A stretch of 64,000 bases of DNA from Ricordea florida (GCA_949710005.1 OX453287.1:18375017-18439016); one strand, 5' to 3'; positions 1 to 7,451 are shown, counted from the stretch's first letter. Made by a program: numbers and translations. Notes: a model not told the origin generated them from the letters alone.

Positions 1-153
1 GTCTCAGCAAAGTTTCAGCCAAGACCTATGCCAAGCCTGAGATGGGTTTTGGGACACAGGAATTTATTGGGTAATATTTCTAGGACAGGGAGAAAAATTT
101 GAAAATGGCTTAAAGATTTGATATTTCTTACAAAAGTAATTATGGATCGGTTC
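1..153. repeat. Polinton left terminal inverted repeat (inner part)
   Basis: Reverse complement of 15206-15358 with no mismatch over 153 bp. Similarity stops right after the first four codons of the terminal gene (ATG at 142). The repeat therefore holds the promoter region, 5' leader and start codon of both terminal genes. It begins at the window edge and must continue upstream. Confidence 0.95.
109..117 (+). promoter_or_regulatory. Promoter-like box for the terminal genes
   Basis: CTTAAAGAT lies 24 nt before the ATG at 142, the same spacing as the TCTAAA/TTTAAA boxes of the other Polinton genes. The mirrored copy in the right repeat (15242-15250) would serve the polymerase gene. Confidence 0.5.
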
Positions 154-591
154 AGAGAATTATATATTTTCGAACTAAAAAAAATAGCGAAAGATCTTGG
201 AATTAAAGGAAGAGTAAAAATGAGTAAGAAAGAACTAATTGATGAAATTTCAAATTTTAAAGATGAGGAAATTACTGATTTAATTGAAAAAGTTTTGCCT
301 ATTAGTAGAATTATTTGTGATCATGAGAAAATAAAAAAATTTTGTAGTGAATGTAATGGGTATAATTGTTTGCACAATAAATATAAATATCGATGTAAGG
401 AATGTGCGGGATCGCAAATATGCGAACACAATAAACAAAAACAATATTGTAAAGAATGTGGGGGATCACAGATATGCGGACATAATAAACAAAAACAACA
501 ATGTAAAGAATGTGGGGGATCGCAAATTTGTGAGCACGGCAAGCAAAAAGCTTCTTGCAAAGCTTGCAGAATGAAATTATTAAATGGATAA
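142..591 (+). CDS. SAP-like / Cys-His repeat protein, left terminal Polinton gene
   Basis: I start the protein at the ATG at 142; the frame is open upstream to a TTG at 118, but only this ATG fits the promoter-box spacing. Residues 1-45 look like a SAP-type helix-turn-helix with a KKELIDEI segment. From about residue 60 there are roughly five units of about 18 residues, each with one Cys-x-His and one Cys-x-x-Cys, resembling the zinc-binding repeats of many large DNA viruses and oomycetes. Three units are near-identical 54-bp tandem DNA repeats (about 411-570). A DNA- or RNA-binding role is inferred. The first four residues equal those of the polymerase because both start codons lie inside the terminal repeat. 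Confidence 0.8.
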   Translation: MDRFRELYIFELKKIAKDLGIKGRVKMSKKELIDEISNFKDEEITDLIEKVLPISRIICDHEKIKKFCSECNGYNCLHNKYKYRCKECAGSQICEHNKQKQYCKECGGSQICGHNKQKQQCKECGGSQICEHGKQKASCKACRMKLLNG

Positions 592-595
592 TTAT

Positions 596-626
596 GTTAT
601 ATAACTTAGAGTAATAGTTACATAAC
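596..626. terminator. Hairpin at convergent gene junction (copy 1)
   Basis: GTTATATAAC, 11 nt, then GTTACATAAC: arms pairing 9 of 10 with a short loop. It lies between the stop of the left terminal gene (591) and the stop of the convergent gene at 635. The same two arms recur at 5690-5719, the other tail-to-tail junction. A transcript 3'-end signal working on both strands is inferred. Confidence 0.55.
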
Positions 627-634
627 AAAAAAAT

Positions 635-1267
635 TTATCTAAATCTTAAACTAAAAGTTATTGGAAATCCCCTTAAATCAAGTTTTTTCCATTCATTGTC
701 TAAGATACTTAAATCGAAGTGGTTTATGGGACTTTCATATTTTTGAACCGGAATTGTCGGATAATCCTTTGAGGGTATGTTCGCGAGTAGGTGTGATGGC
801 GAGAGTTTTACAAGTTCAGCATTTTTGGTTTTGTTCAAATATGAAGACTTATTATCCACTATACTGCACATAAGTCTCAACGGTTCCCTAATCTGAATAT
901 TTATGGGGTATAATTTACCAGGATTTAAAACTATAGGAACTCCTAAACCAATTGACAATTCTCTTGTAATTATAACTTTGGAGTTCTTATTTGAATAAAG
1001 ATAGTCAATAGTATCAGTCTCAATTATTGTTATTTTTTCCAAACCAGGATCATTAAGAAAGATTGATTGAATGCCGCGAAGAGTATATGTGCCCGGTTGA
1101 ATTACGAAGCTCTGGTTCTTGCCATATAATATTGTCTGTTCTTCCTTGAAATTAATTAATCTTTTGGTTTTTATATTACAATCCAGGAGCTGTATCTCAC
1201 GAAGATTTTTCAGCGGAGGATCTAAATAAATTCTGGTTTCTGAATTATACATTGTAATACTTAGCAT
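635..1267 (-). CDS. Penton-like / minor capsid candidate
   Basis: A 210-aa protein with an ATG start, rich in beta-strand-like segments and without membrane helices. The C-terminal 30 residues read as a strand-rich block with a DLRG-FP turn followed by alternating hydrophobic residues. Such an ending is typical of the small jelly-roll virion proteins that accompany Polinton and adintovirus major capsid proteins. Size and the conserved context of a virion cassette favour a penton (vertex) role. This is inference from pattern and length; no catalytic motif is present. A TCTAAA box lies 25 nt upstream of the ATG. Confidence 0.5.
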   Translation of the reverse strand: MLSITMYNSETRIYLDPPLKNLREIQLLDCNIKTKRLINFKEEQTILYGKNQSFVIQPGTYTLRGIQSIFLNDPGLEKITIIETDTIDYLYSNKNSKVIITRELSIGLGVPIVLNPGKLYPINIQIREPLRLMCSIVDNKSSYLNKTKNAELVKLSPSHLLANIPSKDYPTIPVQKYESPINHFDLSILDNEWKKLDLRGFPITFSLRFR

Positions 1268-1270
1268 TTT

Positions 1271-1314
1271 GTTTTGATTACATCATATTCTCCTTTAGAT
1301 TACGTAATCAAAAC
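1271..1314 (-). promoter_or_regulatory. Promoter box inside an 11-bp inverted repeat
   Basis: GTTTTGATTAC (1271-1281) is exactly inverted at 1304-1314. The loop and arm edge hold CTTTAGATTA at 1293-1302 (TAATCTAAAG in gene orientation), 25 nt before the ATG of the 635-1267 gene. The hairpin also sits directly after the stop of the upstream gene at 1316, so it could combine a 3'-end signal with the next promoter. Confidence 0.6.
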
Positions 1315-1315
1315 A

Positions 1316-2926
1316 TTAACGAAACAAAAACCAAGATAATAATCCTCCGGCAAGCATTAAAACAATAAGATTATTTTGATGAGAAGATTTTTCTATATTA
1401 CTAACTTCTTCCACATTGTCTGTTTCATCGCTATTGTTTAGTTTAGGTTTTCTTGGCTGGAGATTGGTATTTAATGAAACTTTTGATGTTCCTAAACTAT
1501 TAGGAATTCCAACATTTTTTGTTTCAACATTTATTGAATTATTTACCCCAAAATTCATATCTTCTGTTGCTATTTTCAGATTATTATTGTATCCAATAAC
1601 GGTTTCCGTATTTATAATTAAATTACTTGGCATCAACCAAACACCCGGAGCAACAGCCAAATCAAGCCTTAATTTGGTTTCCTGTACAGATTTTTGGTAA
1701 TTTTGAATGGATTTAGAAATATCATTTTCTAACACACTACTTTCAAATAATGCTTTGAATTCATTTTGCGTTTCGATTGCTCCACCGCCATTACCCACAA
1801 TAGAATTTCTAGTATTAACTTGGGCTCCTAAAATGCAATAAACAAAAGCCTCAACTGATCTATTTATTCTTCCCAATCCTGCTTTAGTTAATCCATAACC
1901 AGATTCTGGTATAAACCATGCATATTGAAAATCTACAAAATGATCATTTCGAAGCATTGATACTAAATCTCCTTTATTTTTTCTACCCCCATCATCGTAA
2001 AATTTATTTTCGCTGCTTGGCCAAATATTTGCTTCTGTATCATAACCTCTTATAATCCTGACATTTTGGTATCCGCCACCCGTCGGCTGCGCAGCCGCGC
2101 TCCCAGGAACGCTTCCGGGGTCCGAGTATCCTTTCCCATAATCAATAAATACATCTCCAACTCCATGGTTTGCGCCGCCCTTAAATCTAAAATCAGCCAA
2201 AGTTTTATTCCACCCCTTATAATCTTGATTATTACTTAACCCAAATTCTTCGCACAATCTATTATAAACATTTTTGCTGTATGGATTATTTTTTAAGGAA
2301 AAAGTTTGTTCGCCGGGCGGTGGTACATTTAATTCATATATTATTCTTCTTATTGTAAAGTAAATGTGAAATACAAAAAAACTTCTAATAACTTTCGGGT
2401 AACTAAAAATATCGCTTAAACTTACACCGCATCCAGACGTTGCGCACCAAACCGCCATGTTTAATTGTTGCGGCCATTGATTAATATTTGGTTTACTCAA
2501 CCAAGCTCTAGCTTCTTTTCCACTAGTAAGACCCACAGTTTGATTTTTAAATACATTTGTCATTGCTGCGGTGAAACTATCTTTTTCTGAAACATATATA
2601 TTTAGATTGATTAATAATTTTGTTACATTAAGAGCAAATTCATCGAATTTAATCCCGGGTATTGGGTATGTTTGTTTTGTAAATGTTAAACTTTTTGGAA
2701 ATGAACTTACCTTACCTTTATTTTCTAAACCCAAATCTTTCCATAATAATGTTTTCAAATTATCAGGAAGATCATCAGTCCATGTTTTTCCAGTAGGATC
2801 ATCATCGGACATAATTGTCGCCCCATTAACTTTCCATTTAATATATCCTCCAAATGAGTCATTCACAAATGTAAATTTTTCAAGGCTTGCCCTTGGGTAA
2901 CGATTTTTGAAATCACTAAATAACAT
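1316..2926 (-). CDS. Polinton structural-type protein with C-terminal anchor, function unknown
   Basis: A 536-aa protein starting at the ATG at 2926. The central part has a WCATSGCGV block and long strand-rich, Asn/Gly-rich stretches. The last about 20 residues form one hydrophobic segment ending in FR, so it could be tail-anchored in a membrane. I recall closely similar proteins as recurrent unnamed genes of cnidarian Polintons, but know no function. Residues around 270-285 (DPGSVPGSAAAQPTGGG) are encoded by a GC-rich double-hairpin insertion (2082-2116). A virion or membrane-associated role is only inferred from the neighbouring capsid genes. Confidence 0.8.
   Translation of the reverse strand: MLFSDFKNRYPRASLEKFTFVNDSFGGYIKWKVNGATIMSDDDPTGKTWTDDLPDNLKTLLWKDLGLENKGKVSSFPKSLTFTKQTYPIPGIKFDEFALNVTKLLINLNIYVSEKDSFTAAMTNVFKNQTVGLTSGKEARAWLSKPNINQWPQQLNMAVWCATSGCGVSLSDIFSYPKVIRSFFVFHIYFTIRRIIYELNVPPPGEQTFSLKNNPYSKNVYNRLCEEFGLSNNQDYKGWNKTLADFRFKGGANHGVGDVFIDYGKGYSDPGSVPGSAAAQPTGGGYQNVRIIRGYDTEANIWPSSENKFYDDGGRKNKGDLVSMLRNDHFVDFQYAWFIPESGYGLTKAGLGRINRSVEAFVYCILGAQVNTRNSIVGNGGGAIETQNEFKALFESSVLENDISKSIQNYQKSVQETKLRLDLAVAPGVWLMPSNLIINTETVIGYNNNLKIATEDMNFGVNNSINVETKNVGIPNSLGTSKVSLNTNLQPRKPKLNNSDETDNVEEVSNIEKSSHQNNLIVLMLAGGLLSWFLFR
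2082..2116 (-). repeat. Double-hairpin element F (inside a CDS)
   Basis: On the minus strand: a GGAA/TTCC stem, a GGGA-containing spacer, then the 12-nt palindrome GGCTGCGCAGCC and GAC. It is a GC-rich island in AT-rich coding DNA and is translated in frame. It is a diverged member of the family defined by copies A-E. Confidence 0.55.
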
Positions 2927-2976
2927 CTTATTCTTTGTTTTCCAATTTATCTGATCTTTAGATTAAGAATAAGATG
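2924..2976 (-). promoter_or_regulatory. Promoter box inside a 12-bp inverted repeat
   Basis: CATCTTATTCTT (2924-2935, including the start codon of the 1316-2926 gene) is exactly inverted at 2965-2976. The same ten bases CTTTAGATTA seen at 1293 and 4785 occur at 2956-2965, 29 nt from the ATG. Confidence 0.6.
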
Positions 2977-3069
2977 TAAAATTCAATTAACCTCTCTTCT
3001 AACCCCCGCAAAACAATTACACCCCACATCAGTTCTTTCAAAAGAAATTTTTAATGAGCGGGATCGGGC

Positions 3070-3100
3070 GATCGGCCCGTAGGGCCTCCCCGCGAAGCGG
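3070..3100 (-). repeat. Double-hairpin element A
   Basis: On the minus strand: stem CCGC-ttc-GCGG, spacer GGA, stem GGCCC-tac-GGGCC, then GATC. It lies just downstream of the stop codon of the 3114-3725 gene. Confidence 0.75.
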
Positions 3101-3113
3101 AAGCCCTCCCCGG

Positions 3114-3725
3114 CTATACCGGATTGGTTAATTCTTTTAATAGATCTTCTCGAACTTTCTTCCTTATCATACTCATGTCGAAGTTTTTTTCTGAATCTTT
3201 TCTGAATTTTTGTCGTATTTCTTGTTTCAGTTTTTGAAACTTTTCCAATTCTGCTAAAATTATGGAAAATTCTTGATCGGATATAACATTATCTTTCAAA
3301 GCTTTTGAGACTAAATCGCTAATTGTGTTTAATTTTGATTTTGCAATTGCAACGGTTTGTTCGTGTTTACTAACTTTACCAGAAAGACTTTTAGAGGCAA
3401 AACCAAATCCAATTGACAAACCTCCAAAAACACCCCCAACCACACCCAAAGGCACACCAACAACAGCGCCAAAACCCGTGAGAGAAGTTCCTAATCCGCT
3501 TGCTGATAGAAGAACTGAAATAAATCCGCCAGAAACACTAATTTTTGTACATATTCCTCTTGCTCTATTATATTTTTTCCTTACTTCTTCGTAATGTTTA
3601 ATTTCCTTCTCGAGATTTTGCAATACCTCGCTTGATTTTTGTAGCCTGAAATTAATCAAATTATCTCCGCTTTGTGTTTGGAAATTATTAGGTAATTGAG
3701 GATAAATTCCATTGTATTCGTTCAT
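3114..3725 (-). CDS. Polinton glycine-rich hydrophobic protein
   Basis: I place the start at the ATG at 3725 (203 aa). The frame is open to a TTG at 3845, but that would overlap the preceding gene, and the promoter-like box sits 27 nt before the internal ATG. The protein has an N-terminal charged helix (about residues 25-60), a central Gly/Val/Ser-rich hydrophobic stretch (about 65-110) that could be one or two membrane hairpins, and a charged coiled-coil-like C-terminus. I recall this layout as frequent in cnidarian Polintons, with unknown function. It may act with the upstream membrane-active protein in capsid assembly or entry; this is inference only. Confidence 0.75.
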   Translation of the reverse strand: MNEYNGIYPQLPNNFQTQSGDNLINFRLQKSSEVLQNLEKEIKHYEEVRKKYNRARGICTKISVSGGFISVLLSASGLGTSLTGFGAVVGVPLGVVGGVFGGLSIGFGFASKSLSGKVSKHEQTVAIAKSKLNTISDLVSKALKDNVISDQEFSIILAELEKFQKLKQEIRQKFRKDSEKNFDMSMIRKKVREDLLKELTNPV

Positions 3726-3751
3726 ATTGTATTTTACTGAACGGTATGATA

Positions 3752-3760
3752 TCTTTAAAT
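3752..3760 (-). promoter_or_regulatory. Promoter-like box
   Basis: TCTTTAAAT on the plus strand (ATTTAAAGA in gene direction), 27 nt upstream of the ATG at 3725 and immediately after the stop of the 3764-4759 gene. It supports the shorter start of the 3114-3725 gene. Confidence 0.5.
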
Positions 3761-3763
3761 TTG

Positions 3764-4759
3764 TTACTTTCTCTTCTTTTTTATGCTTGTTCCTCCTTTT
3801 AGTCGGTCCACAAAATATAGAACCACAGCCATTATCAAAAGCCAAGCATTCTTTCCTAAAAATCCAATAACCTCGCCTGCTGTTTTGAAAAGAAAGCTAA
3901 CTATTGCTCCGACCATCCCCGGCAATATTTCGCCCAGTTTTTTACCAAGAGTTTTCAAACCATTTCCAACTCCTTTCCCCAAAGTAGATAAACCCTTTGA
4001 AAGACTAGAAATTATAACTCCAATTACTGTACCTACGGCAATGATAACAGCAGTTACTGTAAAACCATGCTTTTTGAATATGCTCTTAATTCGTTCTCGC
4101 AATGACATTTTTTCCCGTATTTGCTCAGACTCGCGATCCCGGCTTGTCATTTCATTTTCGTCCTCTTCAATTTCTCTATCTAATGCCTCTATTCGTGTTC
4201 TCTCCTCTGGTGTTTTCAATGGTTTTTCCTCAAGAAATTTTTTCTCCGCCTTCTTTTTGTTTTGTAATTCTTTTGTCTTTTCATTCTCACGATCATTTTG
4301 TTCTAAAATTTCTTCTGCTCTAGGGCCTAAAGCATTTTTTAATTGCCTATTAGTGAGTTTAGCCCCAGTTTTAAAATTTCTAAATTCATCCCCCCTAAGA
4401 ACATATTCAGCCGCATTTTTCCTACCCGGTAATTTAATGGCGGGCAATTTTATTCCTTGTCCTATATCTTTGAGATATTTTAAAAATTCTTGAAATTTTG
4501 GCTTCGGATATACCACTTTTATTTCAGCTTCGGCTTCTTTTTTTTCTTTCGTCTTTTCTAAAAGAGGCCGATTTTCATCTATATCACCCAATGGAGTTTC
4601 TTCCTCCTCTTCATAATTATTATTTTGCTGGCTTGTTGATGAATATGTTTGAAGTTCCATATTTGTATTATCTACATTATCATCCCAATCATCATCATCT
4701 TTTGGCTCATTTAATTTAGTTGGATCCAAATCTTCTGGTGAATATCCTCCCTCTGCCAT
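3764..4759 (-). CDS. Acidic/coiled protein with amphipathic membrane-active C-terminus
   Basis: 331 aa with an ATG start. Residues 1-60 are strongly acidic and low-complexity, residues about 130-230 are a charged coiled-coil-like region, and residues about 235-320 are a chain of hydrophobic and amphipathic helices in which lysines and glycines recur every few residues (repeated KGL-LGK patterns). The last hydrophobic helix is followed by a basic KKKRK tail. Such C-termini suggest a membrane-disrupting or capsid-lining protein, by analogy to adenovirus pVI-type proteins; homology is not claimed. It lies in a run of minus-strand virion-type genes and diverges from the gene at 4860. Confidence 0.75.
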   Translation of the reverse strand: MAEGGYSPEDLDPTKLNEPKDDDDWDDNVDNTNMELQTYSSTSQQNNNYEEEEETPLGDIDENRPLLEKTKEKKEAEAEIKVVYPKPKFQEFLKYLKDIGQGIKLPAIKLPGRKNAAEYVLRGDEFRNFKTGAKLTNRQLKNALGPRAEEILEQNDRENEKTKELQNKKKAEKKFLEEKPLKTPEERTRIEALDREIEEDENEMTSRDRESEQIREKMSLRERIKSIFKKHGFTVTAVIIAVGTVIGVIISSLSKGLSTLGKGVGNGLKTLGKKLGEILPGMVGAIVSFLFKTAGEVIGFLGKNAWLLIMAVVLYFVDRLKGGTSIKKKRK

Positions 4760-4830
4760 GATTTTTTACTCATCAGTAAGAAATCTTTAGATTACCTAGA
4801 GCTGGAAATAAAATCAAAATTGATTTAAAA
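4760..4830. promoter_or_regulatory. Divergent promoter region
   Basis: For the minus gene, CTTTAGATTA at 4785-4794 lies 25 nt before its ATG, next to an inverted repeat (GATTTTTTACT at 4760-4770 against AGTAAGAAATC at 4775-4785, one G-T mismatch). For the plus gene, GATTTAAAA at 4822-4830 lies 29 nt before the ATG at 4860 and is overlapped by AAAATTGA at 4816-4823, the octamer known as the early promoter of mimivirus-type giant viruses. Confidence 0.5.
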
Positions 4831-4859
4831 ATAAAAACATAAAAGAAAAAAAATATAAA

Positions 4860-5666
4860 ATGATGAACGAAACTACGCAATTAATAAATGTTAATAATTA
4901 CAATCCAAAAGAAAGTATGATTTTTTCTAAACCAATTATTGGCCAAATTCCTGGAAGTAAACCCAAGGTTGAATTCAAAAGAATTAAAATTTTTACAAAA
5001 AATGAAGATGGAACAGAAGGAGAACTTGTAATTTCAACCGGAAATTTATATTCTTTTGGTGTTTCCACAAATACAAGTCAAGAAACAGGCGCAATTACAG
5101 GATATGTATTTCCATTATGTTTATGGCACGGAAGCAGCCCAACACCCGAAGAAGAAAAATGGATTGATTTATTCAATGATATAGTTGACAATTGTATTAA
5201 TCATTTGCTTATTAATAGGGACAAAATTGGAAAATTTGAGTTGGAAAGAAATGAGCTTGAAAAACAAAAAGGAGGTTTAAATCCTCTATATTGGAAGTTG
5301 AAAAAATCTTCGATGGATAGAGTTCCAGATAGAGGGCCAACTTTATATGCAAAATTAATTTGGGATAAGAAACAAGACAAATTTTTAACTAAGTTTTATA
5401 ACTCTGAAAATGACAAGACAATTGATCCATTAAAATTATTAAATAAGGGCTGTCGAGTTGTGGAAGGTGTAATAAAAATCGAATCAATATTTATTGGTTC
5501 TTGTATTGCACTTCAAGTAAAACTTTATGAAGCAGTTATAGAACCAAACAGAGAAATGAAAAGATTAACTAAAGTTAGAAGCTTAACTATTTCTGATAGC
5601 AAATCTGCGGCTGAAGAAATGGAAAAATCTGAAGATGAAGATTCTGATGATGGAAGTCTCATGTAA
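4860..5666 (+). CDS. Probable single-stranded DNA-binding protein
   Basis: 268 aa with two adjacent ATGs at the start. The body has alternating strand-like segments, including PTLYAKLIWD around residue 160 and an IESIFIGSCIALQVKLYEAV block near residue 210. The last 20 residues are strongly acidic (EEMEKSEDEDSDD), the classic tail of replication SSB proteins that recruits partner proteins. The pattern resembles the gp2.5-like / DUF2738-type proteins of large DNA viruses; this is from memory and not verified. It is one of only three plus-strand genes, with the integrase and the terminal gene, which suggests an early or replication role apart from the virion genes. Alternative: another DNA-binding replication factor. 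Confidence 0.6.
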   Translation: MMNETTQLINVNNYNPKESMIFSKPIIGQIPGSKPKVEFKRIKIFTKNEDGTEGELVISTGNLYSFGVSTNTSQETGAITGYVFPLCLWHGSSPTPEEEKWIDLFNDIVDNCINHLLINRDKIGKFELERNELEKQKGGLNPLYWKLKKSSMDRVPDRGPTLYAKLIWDKKQDKFLTKFYNSENDKTIDPLKLLNKGCRVVEGVIKIESIFIGSCIALQVKLYEAVIEPNREMKRLTKVRSLTISDSKSAAEEMEKSEDEDSDDGSLM

Positions 5667-5689
5667 ACCAAAATAATAAATATGCTTGT

Positions 5690-5719
5690 GTTATATAACC
5701 CAATTACAGGTTACATAAC
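5690..5719. terminator. Hairpin at convergent gene junction (copy 2)
   Basis: GTTATATAAC, 10 nt, GTTACATAAC. The arms equal those at 596-626 while the loops differ. It lies between the stop at 5666 (plus) and the stop at 5731 (minus). Confidence 0.55.
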
Positions 5720-5730
5720 AAAATAATAAT

Positions 5731-6123
5731 TTATAATATTTTACTGACCGCGTAACCTAAACCCAACATTCCAGCCCCGACATATACCATTTCCCCAGTC
5801 TTTTGATCATTACTTGGTTTGTAATAATCAGAGAATTTGGGTTCTTGCATTTGACCATACAATTCAAAAGCCTGATTTGTAGCAGAAATATTTTTTGATG
5901 CCTGATATTTTTCATCTTTTTTCTTCATTTTCCAATCAAGCATTTTTTGTCTTTTTTCCTGGTATTCTGCGTAATCTCTTTGATATTTTTCCATTGCTTT
6001 ATCGTGTCTTATTTTTTCCGTATCAACATTGCGCCCAGATATATATTTTGCAAGAATATTTCCTCCGGTAAATGCTGTTGCATTCAATACTGCCCCTATC
6101 GCCATCATTGCTAGTGTTGCCAT
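5731..6123 (-). CDS. Small two-helix membrane protein, Polinton
   Basis: 130 aa. A hydrophobic N-terminal segment (about residues 2-25), a long charged helix rich in Lys/Glu/Tyr (about 38-80, with EKYQRDYAEYQEKR-type spacing) and a short hydrophobic Gly-rich C-terminus (about 112-130). A virion membrane or internal scaffold protein is possible; no function is recognised. It follows the next upstream gene by four bases, so the two may be co-transcribed; only a weak AT-rich box is seen near 6139. Confidence 0.65.
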   Translation of the reverse strand: MATLAMMAIGAVLNATAFTGGNILAKYISGRNVDTEKIRHDKAMEKYQRDYAEYQEKRQKMLDWKMKKKDEKYQASKNISATNQAFELYGQMQEPKFSDYYKPSNDQKTGEMVYVGAGMLGLGYAVSKIL

Positions 6124-6127
6124 AATT

Positions 6128-6346
6128 TTATTTTGGTAAAATCTTTTGTTCCTCTAAATATGTTTTTAGATACATACTTCCGGATAATACAGCAACCCAT
6201 TTTGCATAATTTGTAATACTTGAGGATGGATCACTCAAAAATGATTCTTTCATTACCTTTTTAGCCACATAACCAACTCCAGCTCCTAATCCGATAAGTA
6301 CCGCCGAATCAGTTACAGTTTTCACAAGTTTGTTTTCGCTTGACAT
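6128..6346 (-). CDS. Small membrane protein, Polinton
   Basis: 72 aa. One clear hydrophobic Gly/Ala-rich segment (about residues 12-28) and a second weaker one (about 45-60). Function is not recognised. It is preceded by a strong inverted repeat and a TTTAAA-type box 25 nt upstream of the ATG, which supports it as a real gene despite its size. Confidence 0.65.
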   Translation of the reverse strand: MSSENKLVKTVTDSAVLIGLGAGVGYVAKKVMKESFLSDPSSSITNYAKWVAVLSGSMYLKTYLEEQKILPK

Positions 6347-6347
6347 G

Positions 6348-6400
6348 ATTTTTTACTACACCATTATGAAACTTTTAAATAACTTTATGTAGTAAAAAAT
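6348..6400 (-). promoter_or_regulatory. Promoter box inside a 13-bp inverted repeat
   Basis: ATTTTTTACTACA (6348-6360) is exactly inverted at 6388-6400. The loop contains CTTTTAAAT at 6372-6380, 25 nt from the ATG at 6346. It sits directly after the stop of the 6410-6823 gene. Confidence 0.6.
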
Positions 6401-6409
6401 AATTTATAA

Positions 6410-6823
6410 TTATTCCATTCCTAAAGATTTTGAGGACAAAGGAATTTTTGAAGGTTGGGGTATTTGCGGAACTTGCGATAAATCAACTATCCTATTGGAA
6501 TATTCATCTCTAGCTTTTTCCCGATATCTCATAAAAAGATCAAATGCTGTAAAACCCAATCCAACAACAGATAAAACAGTAGTAAAAGATAACTCCGGCA
6601 GCCATGATTTCGCTTCACTATATGTATTTTCATTTTGCTCCGCGGACAGTAGGGTCTCTTCACGTTTCATTTCCCTAGCTAATGCTTCTTTTGCTTTTTT
6701 ATTATATTCAGCTAATTTCTTACCAGCTGCGACTTTTTTAGGATCTTTCTCCCTCTTTTTAGTATCTTTATTTTCAGGTGCAGGATCAGCTGTAATTTGC
6801 TCTACTTCAGATTGTTCAGACAT
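6410..6823 (-). CDS. Small Lys/Glu-rich protein with one membrane segment
   Basis: 137 aa. Residues 1-60 are charged and lysine-rich, residues about 75-98 form a single hydrophobic helix (LSFTTVLSVVGLGFTAFDLF), and the tail has several prolines. A type of small membrane protein common in the virion block of Polintons. Function unknown. TTTTTAGAT lies 24 nt upstream of the ATG (6848-6856). Confidence 0.65.
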   Translation of the reverse strand: MSEQSEVEQITADPAPENKDTKKREKDPKKVAAGKKLAEYNKKAKEALAREMKREETLLSAEQNENTYSEAKSWLPELSFTTVLSVVGLGFTAFDLFMRYREKARDEYSNRIVDLSQVPQIPQPSKIPLSSKSLGME

Positions 6824-6847
6824 TGTTATTTAGATGCTACAAATAAG

Positions 6848-6856
6848 TTTTTAGAT
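6848..6856 (-). promoter_or_regulatory. Promoter-like box
   Basis: TTTTTAGAT on the plus strand (ATCTAAAAA in gene direction), 24 nt before the ATG at 6823, in the short spacer between two tandem genes. Confidence 0.5.
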
Positions 6857-6860
6857 CTGT

Positions 6861-7445
6861 TTAATATACTGTATCAACACCTTCAGTAGATTGCTTAGTT
6901 TCCTGATCCAGCTCTGCTGGGGAGGCGCTTACGCGCCGATCAGTTGTGTTATAATTTACTGGTTCTTCTCTTGAAAATTGTTGATTTTTGTTGAATTTAA
7001 CGTGTTTAGCTACTTGAAATAGGCCGCTAGCGAGTGCAGCCAATCTTCCTGCTTTCAATGCTAATAACCCAACAATGTTTGTTAATTCACGATTTACCAA
7101 ATCATCATTCTTCAAATCATTGCAAAGAGATTCTATATCATCAACCGGAACTAAATATGAAATAAGTTTTGAAACTAATTGCAGGGATGAATCTACTAAT
7201 CCCCCATTAATTTTCTTACCCATTACTGCTTGATAACGATTAAAATACTTTTCAACATCTTTTGCTGATAATTTCTTTATATCACCCAGACTCATTTCAG
7301 CCCCTAAATATTCCTTTGTTGTTCCTAAGGCTGCGAGAATGGCGAGCGATTCTTGTTTTATTTCAAGTTCATCATTATCATTTACCTCGGACTTTACTTC
7401 AGTTTTTTCTGTTGGTTGGTCAATGTAATCATCAATATTAGCCAT
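6861..7445 (-). CDS. Unknown Polinton protein (194 aa)
   Basis: 194 aa with an acidic N-terminus, a mostly helical middle and a weakly hydrophobic helix near residues 125-145 (LLALKAGRLAALASGLF). I do not recognise a family. About residues 169-180 (DRRVSASPAELD) are encoded by double-hairpin element B, a GC-rich insertion read in frame near the C-terminus, so that part is probably not conserved. It starts seven bases after the ATPase stop and has no obvious box of its own, so it may be expressed from the ATPase transcript. Confidence 0.65.
   Translation of the reverse strand: MANIDDYIDQPTEKTEVKSEVNDNDELEIKQESLAILAALGTTKEYLGAEMSLGDIKKLSAKDVEKYFNRYQAVMGKKINGGLVDSSLQLVSKLISYLVPVDDIESLCNDLKNDDLVNRELTNIVGLLALKAGRLAALASGLFQVAKHVKFNKNQQFSREEPVNYNTTDRRVSASPAELDQETKQSTEGVDTVY
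6908..6941 (+). repeat. Double-hairpin element B (inside a CDS)
   Basis: Stem CCAGC-tct-GCTGG, spacer GGA, stem GGCGC-ttac-GCGCC, then GATC. It lies in the 3' part of the 6861-7445 gene, in the opposite orientation to it. Confidence 0.75.
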
Positions 7446-7451
7446 CTTTTG

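Noticed and set aside
118-141. Start of the left terminal gene at TTG 118 (and of the polymerase at 15241)
   Set aside because: The ATGs at 142 and 15217 have the promoter-box spacing seen in other genes; TTG starts are not expected in an animal-hosted element.
3726-3845. N-terminal extension of the 3114-3725 gene
   Set aside because: No ATG, overlap with the preceding gene, and a box positioned for the internal ATG.
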